A stretch of DNA of 64,000 bases, taken from the NCBI GenBank assembly GCA_938015435.1, contig CALLPN010000008.1, positions 1-64,000 on the forward strand, read 5' to 3'. The translations under genes and the position numbers were made by a program. Positions 43,678 through 53,238 of the stretch are shown here, piece after piece (position 1 is the first letter of the stretch; every line of letters starts with the position of its first letter). The notes below the pieces were generated by a model. The model was given only the letters and a program-made list of their open reading frames with translations, was not told the origin of the DNA and made no database searches. This DNA is from an uncultured Saprospiraceae bacterium (GTDB lineage: Bacteria > Bacteroidota > Bacteroidia > Chitinophagales > Saprospiraceae).

Positions 43678-43754
43678 AATCTTAATTATTTTGTTTGGGG
43701 ACTTAGTTAAGTAATTGGTTAGAAAAAATAAATGTAGAGTAGATCCATTTTTTT

Positions 43755-44519
43755 TTACCACAAATCATGCTTTTCTTTAAGTTTCATCGATTTACAACCT
43801 TTTTTATTTGACAAGGTCATATTAATGTCTGAACATTTTTCTTCAAATTTCAAAACCTTGATTTTTTCGTTTGTAATTGTAAGTTTTCCAGAGGTAAACC
43901 AAATGCAATCATCTTGTCTTACTAGAGGATCTGTAATTTCAACCTGATATTCTATACCGTTGACAATAAGAGTGTTTGATCCTGAAATTGTAAGACTACT
44001 GTTACTCCTTGCTTTGGCTAAGCATCCACCTAGCGCAATATTTTCTGAGCCAAATACAAAGCTAATATTGTTTTCAGTACACCAATCAACATTAGCCTCT
44101 GCATCAAACTGCATTACCTTTCGTCCTGCTACATCAATGCCATTAAAAATTAAATTTTCGAACTCAATTACAACTTCATTTCCTTCTGAATTGCCTACTT
44201 CATTTCTAGAAAAATAATGCATTCTACCATAAAATTCATTCTTGCTTTCATCCTTGTATCCTGTTGGGAAGTTCAATTCAAATCGTTTAGCATACTCCGT
44301 ACTTTCTCCTTTATCAAAAAGTATATTTGCTGTTTCTAATTCTTCAAAATCAAGTGCATCCACTGCATTGAAAAAATCAAAGTACGCATTATAATAATGT
44401 ATCACTTTCACATCTTGATCTGAAATTTCATCTGCACATGATTTTTCTTTTTCACATGAAGAGAATATAGCGATAGAAAACAAAGCCATAAAAGGCAGAA
44501 TAAATTTTACTTGACACAT
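43755..44519 (-). CDS. Tandem paralogous lipoprotein, copy 1
   Basis: 254 residues, the same length as its partner. Lipoprotein signal MCQVKFILPFMALFSIAIFSSC (Cys22). Conserved blocks shared with copy 2: VIHYYNAYFDFFNAVDALDFEEL near 38-60, FNGIDVAG, NVDWCTENNISF near 137, GGCLAKARSNSSLTISGSN, WFTSGKLTIT, and the terminal MKLKEKHDLW. No known domain. Copies 1 and 2 run in the same direction, separated by 77 bp, so they probably arose by duplication and are co-transcribed. Confidence 0.8.
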   Translation of the reverse strand: MCQVKFILPFMALFSIAIFSSCEKEKSCADEISDQDVKVIHYYNAYFDFFNAVDALDFEELETANILFDKGESTEYAKRFELNFPTGYKDESKNEFYGRMHYFSRNEVGNSEGNEVVIEFENLIFNGIDVAGRKVMQFDAEANVDWCTENNISFVFGSENIALGGCLAKARSNSSLTISGSNTLIVNGIEYQVEITDPLVRQDDCIWFTSGKLTITNEKIKVLKFEEKCSDINMTLSNKKGCKSMKLKEKHDLW

Positions 44520-44684
44520 ACTTAGTATTTTTAATTAGTTAATTATTTTTATGAATATAGAAAAAAAAACAATTTCAAATCACGTTTCATTACTATAGTT
44601 CAAAATAAATAACTGTGTGGTTCTATCATGTATCAAGAATATTTCACTACAACTACAAGTAATTGATTTTATCCTTCACCTCAA

Positions 44685-44721
44685 AAAAAATGCGAACAGA
44701 TATGATCTGATCGCATTTTTT
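44685..44721 (-). terminator. Terminator after the ferredoxin gene
   Basis: AAAAAATGCGA (44685-44695) pairs with TCGCATTTTTT (44711-44721); CAGAT/ATCTG extends the stem. On the minus strand it ends in a T-run 23 bp after the ferredoxin stop. Confidence 0.75.
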
Positions 44722-44743
44722 AATAGTTGATTTCTTTCTTACG

Positions 44744-45094
44744 TTATGCAACATGTAATCTTCCTTTTTTAGCCAATAACTCTTCTTCAGTCTCTACTCT
44801 GTCTTCATCTGGTACACAACAATCAACTGGACATACTGCAGCACATTGTGGTTCTTCATGGAATCCCACGCACTCAGTACATTTATCAGCTACAATGAAG
44901 TAATAGTCATCCTCTATTGGAGCTTGCTTATCTTCTACATCTACTTGGTTTCCACCTTCCAATGTATACATGCCTGTAACGGTATTACCTTCTGATATTG
45001 TCCATTCTACAGCACCTTCATAGATTGCATTATTTGGACATTCTGGCTCGCAGGCACCGCAGTTAATACATTCGTCCGTTATTATTATTGCCAT
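44744..45094 (-). CDS. 2[4Fe-4S] ferredoxin
   Basis: 116 residues, cytoplasmic. First cluster motif CINCGACEPECP (9-20). Second cluster CTECVGFHEEPQCAAVCPVD with the two- and long-spaced cysteines typical of YfhL/Azotobacter-type ferredoxins, near 80-100. A 40-residue acidic insertion lies between the motifs. It is a low-potential one-electron carrier; its partner is not shown by the neighbours. A perfect TAnnTTTG element and a GTTTCACTGAAAC palindrome lie 57-76 bp upstream. Confidence 0.92.
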   Translation of the reverse strand: MAIIITDECINCGACEPECPNNAIYEGAVEWTISEGNTVTGMYTLEGGNQVDVEDKQAPIEDDYYFIVADKCTECVGFHEEPQCAAVCPVDCCVPDEDRVETEEELLAKKGRLHVA

Positions 45095-45162
45095 TGTGTT
45101 TATTCTTTATTATTAGCTATGATCGATCTAACATACTACACTAGGTAATAGTTTCACTGAAA

Positions 45163-45170
45163 CAAAGGTA
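45163..45170 (-). promoter_or_regulatory. Bacteroidota -7 element for the ferredoxin gene
   Basis: Minus strand TACCTTTG, a perfect TAnnTTTG, 69 bp upstream of the start at 45094. The palindrome GTTTCACTGAAAC (45151-45163) lies between it and the gene. Confidence 0.45.
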
Positions 45171-45373
45171 AGTATAAAAGATAGAAAAATTTAATATGAG
45201 GATCTAATCTGTGTATAACAAATTGCACTTATAGATTATAAACGGACTTTACACTCCTTAATCTTCAATTTTCATTATCACATTCTATATCTTAAGTAAT
45301 AAATTATGCCACCCTTAGCACTGGTAAGAACTTATACTAAGCTTTAGAATTACAGTTTATATACCTTCTTCAA

Positions 45374-46090
45374 TTATTTGATAGTGCTAAATCTATTAGC
45401 TAAAATAGAGAGAAAAATGTAATTGAGAACAGATAGCGAGAATGCTAAATTGATGTTTATGAAAGCAAAAGCAGCAATACATATCAGAAAGATGAATTGT
45501 ATTTTATTGCCAGCTAAGCCCTTATTGATATTCTTAAAAGAAAACATATTAATTTTACTAAGCATCATTGCTGCAAAGAAAAAAGGTATTACAAAGTATA
45601 TGATCTTATTGTTGAGAAGGTTTACTATGTCTTCATTACCTGCACTGTAAGCCAAGAATATACCGATAAGAAATAAGGCAGTTGCTGGTGTTGGTAAACC
45701 TGAGAATGAATCGGATGATGGTTTAGTATTAAAAATAGCCAATCTTAAGGCAGACGAAGCAACTAATATACAAGGAGGAATAAATCCAACCCATGTATCT
45801 AGTGGTGATAAGAGATAGTAGAGGAATGCCGGAGCAATACCAAAGCTCACCAAATCGGCCAAAGAATCTAATTCTTTACCTATTTCACTCTGCGCATTGA
45901 GCATTCTTGCAGCTAAACCATCCATTACATCAAATCCAACTGCAAACAACAATAGAATAGACCCTATGTAATGATCTCCCAGTATAAGAGCGATAAAGCC
46001 ACAAATCAGATTAATAGACGTAAAAATTGAGGGTATAAATTTTGTCATTGCTTGAGTTGATCGACTGATTAGAGTAATTCCTCGTTTCAT
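45374..46090 (-). CDS. pssA: CDP-diacylglycerol-serine O-phosphatidyltransferase
   Basis: 238 residues. Integral membrane enzyme making phosphatidylserine from CDP-DAG and serine, the first step toward phosphatidylethanolamine. The CDP-alcohol phosphotransferase motif D-G-x2-A-R-x8-G-x3-D-x3-D is complete (from DGLAAR to DSLAD, near 56-78). Several hydrophobic segments follow (SILLLFAVGFDVM, ATALFLIGIFLAYS, IIYFVIPFFFAAMML and the C-terminal pair). A later ATG (MTKFIPSIFT, residue 15) could also be the start. No psd gene is adjacent. Confidence 0.92.
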   Translation of the reverse strand: MKRGITLISRSTQAMTKFIPSIFTSINLICGFIALILGDHYIGSILLLFAVGFDVMDGLAARMLNAQSEIGKELDSLADLVSFGIAPAFLYYLLSPLDTWVGFIPPCILVASSALRLAIFNTKPSSDSFSGLPTPATALFLIGIFLAYSAGNEDIVNLLNNKIIYFVIPFFFAAMMLSKINMFSFKNINKGLAGNKIQFIFLICIAAFAFININLAFSLSVLNYIFLSILANRFSTIK

Positions 46091-46190
46091 TTATCAATAA
46101 TACAAGGATACAATAATATCTACAATAAATAGGACAGTTTAATATATGATAATGTCCTAATCAGAATGTGGTTAGTACAAAATTTAAGAT

Positions 46191-46198
46191 TATTTTTG
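46191..46198 (+). promoter_or_regulatory. Bacteroidota -7 element before the M48 protease
   Basis: TATTTTTG, a perfect TAnnTTTG, 55 bp before the start at 46254. Confidence 0.4.
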
Positions 46199-46253
46199 GA
46201 ATTCTTGGAGCGGACGAACTGTTTTAAAGAAAGGTAATTCAAACAAATACACT

Positions 46254-47717
46254 ATGAAATCAATATATAAGTTAATTAGGCCGAATTTTATTTTATTTTT
46301 TGGCCTCATTTTGATTATAAGCTCCTGCTCTCGTAACCCTGTGACTGGCAAGAGGGAAGTTATGCTGATGACAGAAGGGCAAGAAATAGCCTTGGGGGCG
46401 CAATCTGATCCACAAATAGTAGCTGCTTATGGATTATATCAAAACGATAAGATTCAATCTTTTATTCAAGAGAAAGGTAAATCCATGGCAGCCATCTCTC
46501 ATCGACCTAATCTTAAGTACGAGTTTAAAGTATTAGATTCTCCGGTGATCAATGCCTTCGCAGTACCAGGAGGCTATGTCTACTTTACTAGAGGTATCTT
46601 AGCTCACTTTAATAATGAAGCTGAATTTGCCGGAGTATTAGGACATGAAATTGGACATATTACTGCTAGGCATTCTGCTAAGCAACAAAGTAAAGCCCAA
46701 TTAGCACAAGTCCTTTTGATGGGAGGTATGATTGCTTCTGAGAGCTTTAGAAATTTTGCCCAACCGATTAATCAAGGGATGGGATTACTTTTTCTCAAAT
46801 TCGGTCGTGATGCTGAAAGCCAATCAGATAAGTTAGGTGCTGAGTATTCCACGAAAATTGGTTATGATGCACATGAAATGGCTAATTTCTTTGGCACTCT
46901 AAACAAGATGAGAGAGCAAAGTGGGCAATCTATACCTGACTTTATGTCCACACATCCCAATCCAGCAGACAGAGAAAAGAATGTACATACTTATGCTAAA
47001 ACACGCCAAAGTGAAAGCAATCTGAACTCATTCCAAAAGAATAGAGATTCATACCTGCGAATGATTGATGGAATCAAGTATGGTGAAGATCCAAGAGCTG
47101 GATTCTTTGAGAACAATATGTTTTATCACCCAGATCTTAAGTTTCAATTCCCAGTACCTAACGGTTGGCAAAAACAAAATCTACCCTCAGTAGTGCAAAT
47201 GTCTCCGGAAGCTGGTGATGCAATGATCACCATGACACTTGCAGCCAATGGTGCACTAAGAGATATTGCCAATGAAATGGCAAACGAAAATAAGCTTAGA
47301 GTTATAGAACAATCTAATATTACAGTAAATGGAAACGAGGCATACGCAATGATATCTTTACAAGCTGCAGATCAACAATCTGGACAGCCAGAACTTAAGA
47401 TAATGACATACTTAATCAAGTATAACAATAATGTATATCAGTTTAATGGAATTGCTGAAACGGCTAACTTCAATAAATACTTCAATATATTTAGAAGTAC
47501 TATGAACGAATTCAATAGACTTTCCGATCCAGAAAAGCTAAATCGACAATCTAGGACGATCAAAATAGTTACAGTTAAGCAAAATAGTTCTTTACGAAAA
47601 GCTTTAGAATCGTTCAATGCAAAAAGTACTGATATGAATAATCTCAGTCTACTCAATGGAATGGAACTAGGAGAACAAGTCACGAGAGGTATGCTTATCA
47701 AAACTCTAACTAACTAG
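46254..47717 (+). CDS. M48-family zinc metalloprotease lipoprotein
   Basis: 487 residues. Lipoprotein signal ending IISSC (Cys25), then the family opening PVTGKREVMLMTEGQEIALG (29-48). M48 catalytic motif HEIGH at 131-135 (zinc His131 and His135, catalytic Glu132), with the third ligand Glu in DAESQSDKLGAEY near 195. FMSTHPNPADREKNV lies near 232. A C-terminal region (about 275-487) may bind substrate or partner proteins. Resembles BepA/LoiP-type periplasmic quality-control proteases, which act on outer-membrane proteins. Its own promoter element is upstream; no clear terminator was seen after it. Confidence 0.93.
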   Translation: MKSIYKLIRPNFILFFGLILIISSCSRNPVTGKREVMLMTEGQEIALGAQSDPQIVAAYGLYQNDKIQSFIQEKGKSMAAISHRPNLKYEFKVLDSPVINAFAVPGGYVYFTRGILAHFNNEAEFAGVLGHEIGHITARHSAKQQSKAQLAQVLLMGGMIASESFRNFAQPINQGMGLLFLKFGRDAESQSDKLGAEYSTKIGYDAHEMANFFGTLNKMREQSGQSIPDFMSTHPNPADREKNVHTYAKTRQSESNLNSFQKNRDSYLRMIDGIKYGEDPRAGFFENNMFYHPDLKFQFPVPNGWQKQNLPSVVQMSPEAGDAMITMTLAANGALRDIANEMANENKLRVIEQSNITVNGNEAYAMISLQAADQQSGQPELKIMTYLIKYNNNVYQFNGIAETANFNKYFNIFRSTMNEFNRLSDPEKLNRQSRTIKIVTVKQNSSLRKALESFNAKSTDMNNLSLLNGMELGEQVTRGMLIKTLTN

Positions 47718-47920
47718 ATTGGAAATCTCTTCAGGAGCTCAAATCGATCAGTTTTTGTTGTGTTGCTTAGTGCTTGCGGTATAAAGTTGCTGTTTATTGC
47801 AATTTTGACTTTTTTAATTTTAAATTATTGCAGCGTTTGCTATAATATTGCGATATTACCAATGTATACTGGATATTAATTCATTCTGTTGAAATTTAAT
47901 AACCTCATAATCAACTTAAC

Positions 47921-48751
47921 ATGAAGCATCTTTTTACGTTACTATTAGCTCTTAGCTTTGGGTTTACCATGAATGCAGAGATAAACTACACTAATTACGG
48001 AGAGGGTTGGGTTATACCAATCAATGCAAATCAAGCTTTGGACATCAACGACGATGGTCAAGTAGATCTATATGCTAATCGATATTCAAATGAATTAGGT
48101 TTAAGTGCGGTATTTGCTGTTGGCTGTATCAATAGCCCAAGTGAATCCAGTTACGTTTCATTCGGCGCGAGAGAGTTATCTATCTTCGAATTTGGCGAAA
48201 TAATACAAGGGACGGAATCTAATGTGTTTGATTATATAGACGATGGTAGAGGATCTGCTTATCATAGTAATGAAGGATATGCAGAGGGCTTTGAATCGGC
48301 TAAAGAATATTATTTAGGTTTTATGCTTATACAAGGTTCTACAATGGCCAATGGATGGATGAAAGTAATCATGGATGATGAAGGTCAAGCTATGATTATC
48401 AAAGAGATAGCTTATGGAGATTATGTAGACTTAGGTGGACCTGGTATAATGGCAGGAGAGACAGGATTATCTGTAGGGCTAAATGATCTAAGTAATGATT
48501 TAACGGATATCAATATCGCACCTAACCCAGCTCAAGATTTTTTCAACGTAAACTTTGAATACGCGTCTTCTTCTTCATTGAAAGTGGACGTGTACAATTC
48601 TGTAGGTCAGATGGTCAATGAAGTATCAGTAGCTACAGGAGCAGGTACATATAAATTAACGGTTAATACTTCTGACTGGAGTACTGGTGTTTATTACGTG
48701 AGATTCCAATCCAATGAAGGAGTGAGAACGGAAAGGGTATCTATAAGATAA
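47921..48751 (+). CDS. T9SS cargo protein (type A sorting domain), N-terminal domain unknown
   Basis: 276 residues. Signal peptide MKHLFTLLLALSFGFTMNAE. The N-terminal about 170 residues are a beta-rich unknown domain. From about 190 a type A T9SS sorting domain follows: ADINIAPNPAQDFFNVNF-like opening (INIAPNPAQDFF), SLKVDVYNSVGQMVNE, and TGVYYVRFQSNEGVRTERV before the terminal SIR. It should pass through the Type IX secretion system and be anchored or released at the cell surface. A rho-independent terminator follows 29 bp after the stop. Confidence 0.9.
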   Translation: MKHLFTLLLALSFGFTMNAEINYTNYGEGWVIPINANQALDINDDGQVDLYANRYSNELGLSAVFAVGCINSPSESSYVSFGARELSIFEFGEIIQGTESNVFDYIDDGRGSAYHSNEGYAEGFESAKEYYLGFMLIQGSTMANGWMKVIMDDEGQAMIIKEIAYGDYVDLGGPGIMAGETGLSVGLNDLSNDLTDINIAPNPAQDFFNVNFEYASSSSLKVDVYNSVGQMVNEVSVATGAGTYKLTVNTSDWSTGVYYVRFQSNEGVRTERVSIR

Positions 48752-48779
48752 ATATAATAAACTGAATATTTTTAGAAAG

Positions 48780-48808
48780 GACGTAAAGGCTTGACCCGTT
48801 TTTACGTC
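48780..48808 (+). terminator. Rho-independent terminator after the T9SS cargo gene
   Basis: GACGTAAA (48780-48787) pairs with TTTACGTC (48801-48808), followed by TTTTTT; 29 bp after the stop at 48751. Confidence 0.8.
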
Positions 48809-48895
48809 TTTTTTATGTCCGATTTTCAAACAGTTATTTGGTTAACAATTTATTATACCAATGTAAAAGCAACCACTAAAAGTAAGTTAGTTCTG

Positions 48896-49576
48896 TTATT
48901 TCAATTCTATACTTTCTAATATTTCTTTAAGCTTGTTACTTGGTAGCTCTTGAGTCAATATACTTAGTTTCTGACTTCGTCTATTCTTTCGTGGATCTCC
49001 TAACGGGCCTATATATAGTCCTGATATTGAATCATGTCTTGTGAGGTAAGTCTTTTTATATGAATCACCTTTCTCTACATACTTAATGTCAAACATCATT
49101 TGATTCTTAGCAATTCGCTCATTCACAGTAAATGGGTAGAGGAATGAAATATCATTGAAGATAAGATGTGCTGTTGCGTTGCATTGATCACAATTAACAA
49201 TGTATTTTTCATTTAACATCTTCCTTTCTACCTTTGAAATGGTCACAGAATCTTTAAAGGTTTCTCTCAATTTCTCTTCTATGTATATGGCATCAAAGAA
49301 TCTGCTATAATGGTATGCATAGAATGATTGAGCGAAAGATTCTATCATTGACAATGGTCTATTAGAGCTATAATTACCATAGTCATATGAAAGCGAAATT
49401 CCATCACATATGATTGTACCTACTTGGGAGTCCAAACCTTGTAGAGGTTGATGCGAAAGTCTGTCACAATTGATGGTAAAAGGGATGCCACTTAAGTCTT
49501 GAGGTATTTTTACTTTTCGATTACAGGATGTGATAATTATCAAAACCACACTCAGTAAAATTATCTTATTCCTCAT
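48896..49576 (-). CDS. Lipoprotein of unknown function
   Basis: 226 residues. Lipoprotein signal MRNKIILLSVVLIIITSC (Cys18). The mature part has no motif I recognise; CNATAHLIFNDISFLYPF and KSYKKTYLTRHD-like strands look like a beta-sandwich. A pair of Cys in NCDQCNA near 130 could bind metal or form a disulfide. Overlaps the upstream beta-lactamase-like gene by 11 bp, so the two are coupled and probably act in the same compartment. Confidence 0.7.
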   Translation of the reverse strand: MRNKIILLSVVLIIITSCNRKVKIPQDLSGIPFTINCDRLSHQPLQGLDSQVGTIICDGISLSYDYGNYSSNRPLSMIESFAQSFYAYHYSRFFDAIYIEEKLRETFKDSVTISKVERKMLNEKYIVNCDQCNATAHLIFNDISFLYPFTVNERIAKNQMMFDIKYVEKGDSYKKTYLTRHDSISGLYIGPLGDPRKNRRSQKLSILTQELPSNKLKEILESIELK

Positions 49577-50900
49577 AGTCGATTGCGTTGATTACTGAGC
49601 TAATTAGAGAATTGAAATCATAATCAGAATTCAATCCGAGTCTGACAATCACGAGATCTTTGCTTGGGATGATGATTGTTTTTTGACCATTATAACCATT
49701 CGCGGAGTAGGTATCAAAAGGCGCATCACTAAATGCCACGCCACGTTTATTGAGCCAAAAATGTGCACCGTATCTACCTTCACTACTTCTGACTTCAGTA
49801 GTACTATAATCTACCCAACCTTCTGGTAGTAGTCTTTCGCCATTCCATATTCCATTATGCAGATATAGAGATCCAAATCTAGCCCAATCCTTTGTACTTG
49901 CATACCCATAAGATGAGCCTATATAGTTTCCACTTTCATCTATCTCCATAAAGCTATTACTCATACCTAACTTTTCAAACATTGCCTTGTATGGATATTC
50001 AAGATATTCATTTACATGTTCAAATTGGTTTCTCAATAAACCGGATAGCATATTGGAAGTTCCTGATGAATAGTACCAATGTGAACCAGGTAGATATTTG
50101 GAAGGATTGTCATTGGCCGCAGTCACGATATCCTCTGTCATATATAACATCTCTGTGGCATCCGCAACCGTGCTGTAGACTTCTTGCCAATCTATTCCAG
50201 AAGTCATGGTAAGCAGATGATCTAAAGTAATACTAGATCTCTCATCTGTCCAATGATCAAATAATTCATGATCTGTTAGAGCCATTTGTCCATCAAATAC
50301 TTGTATGCCAATAAGGGCATTCAACCAACTCTTAGTCATAGACCAACCTATCTGTGGTGTATCCGAAGTAAATCCATTTTGATTGACATCTAGTATGATA
50401 GTATCCTTATATACGACTAGAATAGATCTAGTCTTTTGACTACTTAGTTGTCCCTCATTATCAAATTCATGATCAATGATCTCAGTAAGTCTCTCAATGT
50501 TTACATTATGAGGTATAGTAGATGTTACTCGGCTTCCATAAGGATAATCCATGGTATCATTAAGGATTATATTTGGTTTATCAGATAGACTTATTTGATA
50601 ATCATCTTTACCTTGGAGTAATTGGCAGCCGAGTCCTTGCTTATATATGGCAGTTCGACTTCTCATTCCCAATACTGAAGATGTTACGGTCTTCTGTTGT
50701 TCATCAGTTACTAAGTGTGCTAAGCCTAGGGCAGATAAATTAAAGTCTTCAGCTTCGATATCAGATAAGGATCTTCCATTTTCGTAATATTGAGTACAAG
50801 CACACTTTGCAGTATATCCTGCTATTATTGGTATTCTAATGAATAGATAATAGAACCCAAACAGCAGTACTGCGATTAATAAGTATAAAGTATATTTCAC
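49566..50900 (-). CDS. Serine beta-lactamase-like hydrolase (class C/DD-peptidase fold)
   Basis: 444 residues. An N-terminal hydrophobic segment (YLLIAVLLFGFYYLFIRIPIIAG) anchors or exports it. The beta-lactamase domain spans about 165-440: nucleophile motif SxxK in GWSMTKSWLNA near 184-188, HLLTMTSGIDWQEV near 226, the YxN-like motif YYSSGTSN near 275, and a late KxG-equivalent in YNGQKTIIIPSKD. Members are esterases, DD-peptidases or 6-aminohexanoate-like hydrolases as often as lactamases, so substrate is left open. Start is GTG; a perfect TAnnTTTG element is 19 bp upstream. Confidence 0.9.
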   Translation of the reverse strand: MKYTLYLLIAVLLFGFYYLFIRIPIIAGYTAKCACTQYYENGRSLSDIEAEDFNLSALGLAHLVTDEQQKTVTSSVLGMRSRTAIYKQGLGCQLLQGKDDYQISLSDKPNIILNDTMDYPYGSRVTSTIPHNVNIERLTEIIDHEFDNEGQLSSQKTRSILVVYKDTIILDVNQNGFTSDTPQIGWSMTKSWLNALIGIQVFDGQMALTDHELFDHWTDERSSITLDHLLTMTSGIDWQEVYSTVADATEMLYMTEDIVTAANDNPSKYLPGSHWYYSSGTSNMLSGLLRNQFEHVNEYLEYPYKAMFEKLGMSNSFMEIDESGNYIGSSYGYASTKDWARFGSLYLHNGIWNGERLLPEGWVDYSTTEVRSSEGRYGAHFWLNKRGVAFSDAPFDTYSANGYNGQKTIIIPSKDLVIVRLGLNSDYDFNSLISSVINAIDYEE

Positions 50901-50918
50901 TAGTTAGATCTTGAACAA

Positions 50919-50926
50919 CAAATATA
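50919..50926 (-). promoter_or_regulatory. Bacteroidota -7 element for the beta-lactamase-like gene
   Basis: Minus strand TATATTTG, a perfect TAnnTTTG, 19 bp upstream of the GTG start at 50900. Confidence 0.45.
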
Positions 50927-51188
50927 GCTCTTAACAATGCTAATGAAGCGATTTCAATTGGTTTGTTAGCACGATAACCTTGTGAAAATCGATTATACTC
51001 TGAAGTTCAATACAATTGTAATCTACTATTAATTAGGTGTTGATTATAGACAATAATTACTCCCAACAGGATTTAATTGGAACTTGTAATTAATAAATGC
51101 AATTAATTTGATAGTAAGGGATTAAATAGAATACTTTTACATATACCTTATTAATACATACGCTTTGAATAGAATATACCAATATCAA

Positions 51189-53231
51189 ATGTCAATACTA
51201 AGAGTAGCTATATGTGCGGTGATGATGCTAATCATCCTTCCTCAATTGGATGCTCAGAAAAGACCAAAATATAATGACGGTCCATACATAGGTAGCAATG
51301 GTACTTCGGCTAGGATCATGTGGATACAAGAAGGAGAGAAACATGATACTGTAGTACGTGTTGTAGATGAATTTTTATTTGACAAAAAAGGATTACCTCA
51401 GGTTGAAATCGGAGATCTTGATTTTGAGGTAGACGAGTTTAAGAGACATGAGAACGTTTCCAAATTTGTAGCCATTAGTGACATACACGGTCAGCATGAT
51501 TTATTTCAAGTATTGATGAAATCTCATAACGTCATCGATGATGAAGAAAATTGGATTTATGGAGATGGTCATTTGGTGATTGTCGGAGACGTTTTCGATA
51601 GGGGAGACCAAGTTACTGAAACTCTATGGTTACTGTTTAAGTTAGAGAAGCAAGCCAAAGCTGCAGGTGGGAAAGTACATGTTTTATTAGGGAACCATGA
51701 GTTAATGATTTTACATGGAGACATTCGATATATTAATCCTAAGTATAGATTCACAACAGGCTCTTTTGGAATCGAATATCCAAAATTATATGACGAACAT
51801 ACTGTATTAGGTAGATGGCTTAGAAGCAAAAATATATCAACTGTAATTAACGGTATTGGATTTGTTCATGGCGGCTTTTCTCAAAAAGTAATAGATGAAG
51901 AAAGCTCTTTAAAAAAACTTAACAGCACATTTAAAGAACAGGTAATTAAGAATTCTGATCTAGATGAAAACGATGGCAGTCTGTTGTCTATGCTTTACTT
52001 TGAAAATGGACCGTTATGGTATCGTGGCTATGCTAATCCGGAAGGATTTGATCTGGATCAAGCTGAATCTATATTAGATACACTAAATCTTAAAACTATT
52101 GTAGTTGGCCATACTTCAATGCCACGTATAGTTTCTGTACATGATGGTAAGATTATACTCATTGATAGTAGTATTAAATTTGGTAAAACTGGAGAAGTGT
52201 TAGTGTTTCAGAAAGACTCCCTATATAGAGGTATGCTCAGTGGAAGAACTGCCGCACTAGACACGAAAGATAAGAATCGTAGTCCATTTAATTATGTACA
52301 TGATTTCGAAGATGGAGAATTAACGATAATGCTCGATACCGATATCAAAGAATTAATAAAAAATAAGAATGACGAAGAGTATCAAGAGACTAAGTTAACT
52401 GCTATTCATGACAATGAATTTAACAGAACTTGGGATGTACGAATAAGAGCAAGAGGCAATATGAGAAAAAAAGTATGCCATCTTCCTCCTCTAAAAATCG
52501 ATTTTCCAAAGAAAACTTTAAAGTATTTAGGGTTTACAAATCATGATAAACTAAAGGTGGTCTTACCTTGTGATTATGGCGATGAATATCAACAAGGATT
52601 ATACAAAGAGTACGTTATATATCAACTTTATAAAGCCATTGATAGTTTTGGATTCGACACGAGATTGGTTAATTTCATTTTAGCAGATAAGGGAAAGAAG
52701 AAATATGATGTTACAGGATTTATTATTGAAGATGATGAAGATTATGCACTGCGTACCAACGCGGAATTAGTCAAAGATGGTATTGTAAATGACCAAGTTT
52801 TAGAACGTGAATCTTATCTTCGAATGCAATTTTTTCAGTTCATGATTATTAACAATGATTTTGCTATATATAACAAGCACAATCTTGAAATCATTTTTCC
52901 GGAAGACGCTAAACAACCAAGAGCAATTCCATATGATTTTGACTACGCTGGTATCGTGGATCAAGATTATGCTGCACCATCCTCTAAATTACCAATAGAC
53001 AATGTTAGACAACCATTCTTTAGAGGGAAAGATGTAACAGTAGAAGAAATTGTAACAACATCTATATTTTTCTTAAACAAAAAGAAAAAACTCTTAAACA
53101 TTATAGACAGTGCTGACTATCTCACTAAGAACAATAAAAAATTGATAACTACTGATCTAAAGAGATTCTTTAACTTACTTGAAGATTTGGATAGATCAAA
53201 AAAAGCTTTTATGAAAGTTAAGAAAAAGTAA
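51189..53231 (+). CDS. Exported PPP-type phosphatase fused to a CotH/HipA-like domain
   Basis: 680 residues from the ATG at 51189, which gives a clean signal peptide (MSILRVAICAVMMLIILPQL); a TTG 24 bp upstream is the alternative start. The N-terminal half is a Shelphs-like calcineurin phosphatase: DIHG (98-101), GDVFDRG (133-139), GNHE (168-171), HGG (227-229) and VVGHTS (305-310), the complete metal-ligand set. The C-terminal half has RIRARGN (418-424), KLKVVLPCDYG, a helix around QGLYKEYVIYQLYKAI, then QFMIINNDFA (NND 555-557) with KHN, and IPYDFDYAG (DFD 583-585). These resemble the catalytic loop and metal-binding DFD/DWD motif of atypical CotH/HipA-like kinases. The phosphatase call is safe; the kinase-like call is a motif comparison only. 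Confidence 0.8.
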   Translation: MSILRVAICAVMMLIILPQLDAQKRPKYNDGPYIGSNGTSARIMWIQEGEKHDTVVRVVDEFLFDKKGLPQVEIGDLDFEVDEFKRHENVSKFVAISDIHGQHDLFQVLMKSHNVIDDEENWIYGDGHLVIVGDVFDRGDQVTETLWLLFKLEKQAKAAGGKVHVLLGNHELMILHGDIRYINPKYRFTTGSFGIEYPKLYDEHTVLGRWLRSKNISTVINGIGFVHGGFSQKVIDEESSLKKLNSTFKEQVIKNSDLDENDGSLLSMLYFENGPLWYRGYANPEGFDLDQAESILDTLNLKTIVVGHTSMPRIVSVHDGKIILIDSSIKFGKTGEVLVFQKDSLYRGMLSGRTAALDTKDKNRSPFNYVHDFEDGELTIMLDTDIKELIKNKNDEEYQETKLTAIHDNEFNRTWDVRIRARGNMRKKVCHLPPLKIDFPKKTLKYLGFTNHDKLKVVLPCDYGDEYQQGLYKEYVIYQLYKAIDSFGFDTRLVNFILADKGKKKYDVTGFIIEDDEDYALRTNAELVKDGIVNDQVLERESYLRMQFFQFMIINNDFAIYNKHNLEIIFPEDAKQPRAIPYDFDYAGIVDQDYAAPSSKLPIDNVRQPFFRGKDVTVEEIVTTSIFFLNKKKKLLNIIDSADYLTKNNKKLITTDLKRFFNLLEDLDRSKKAFMKVKKK

Positions 53232-53238
53232 TCGGTGA

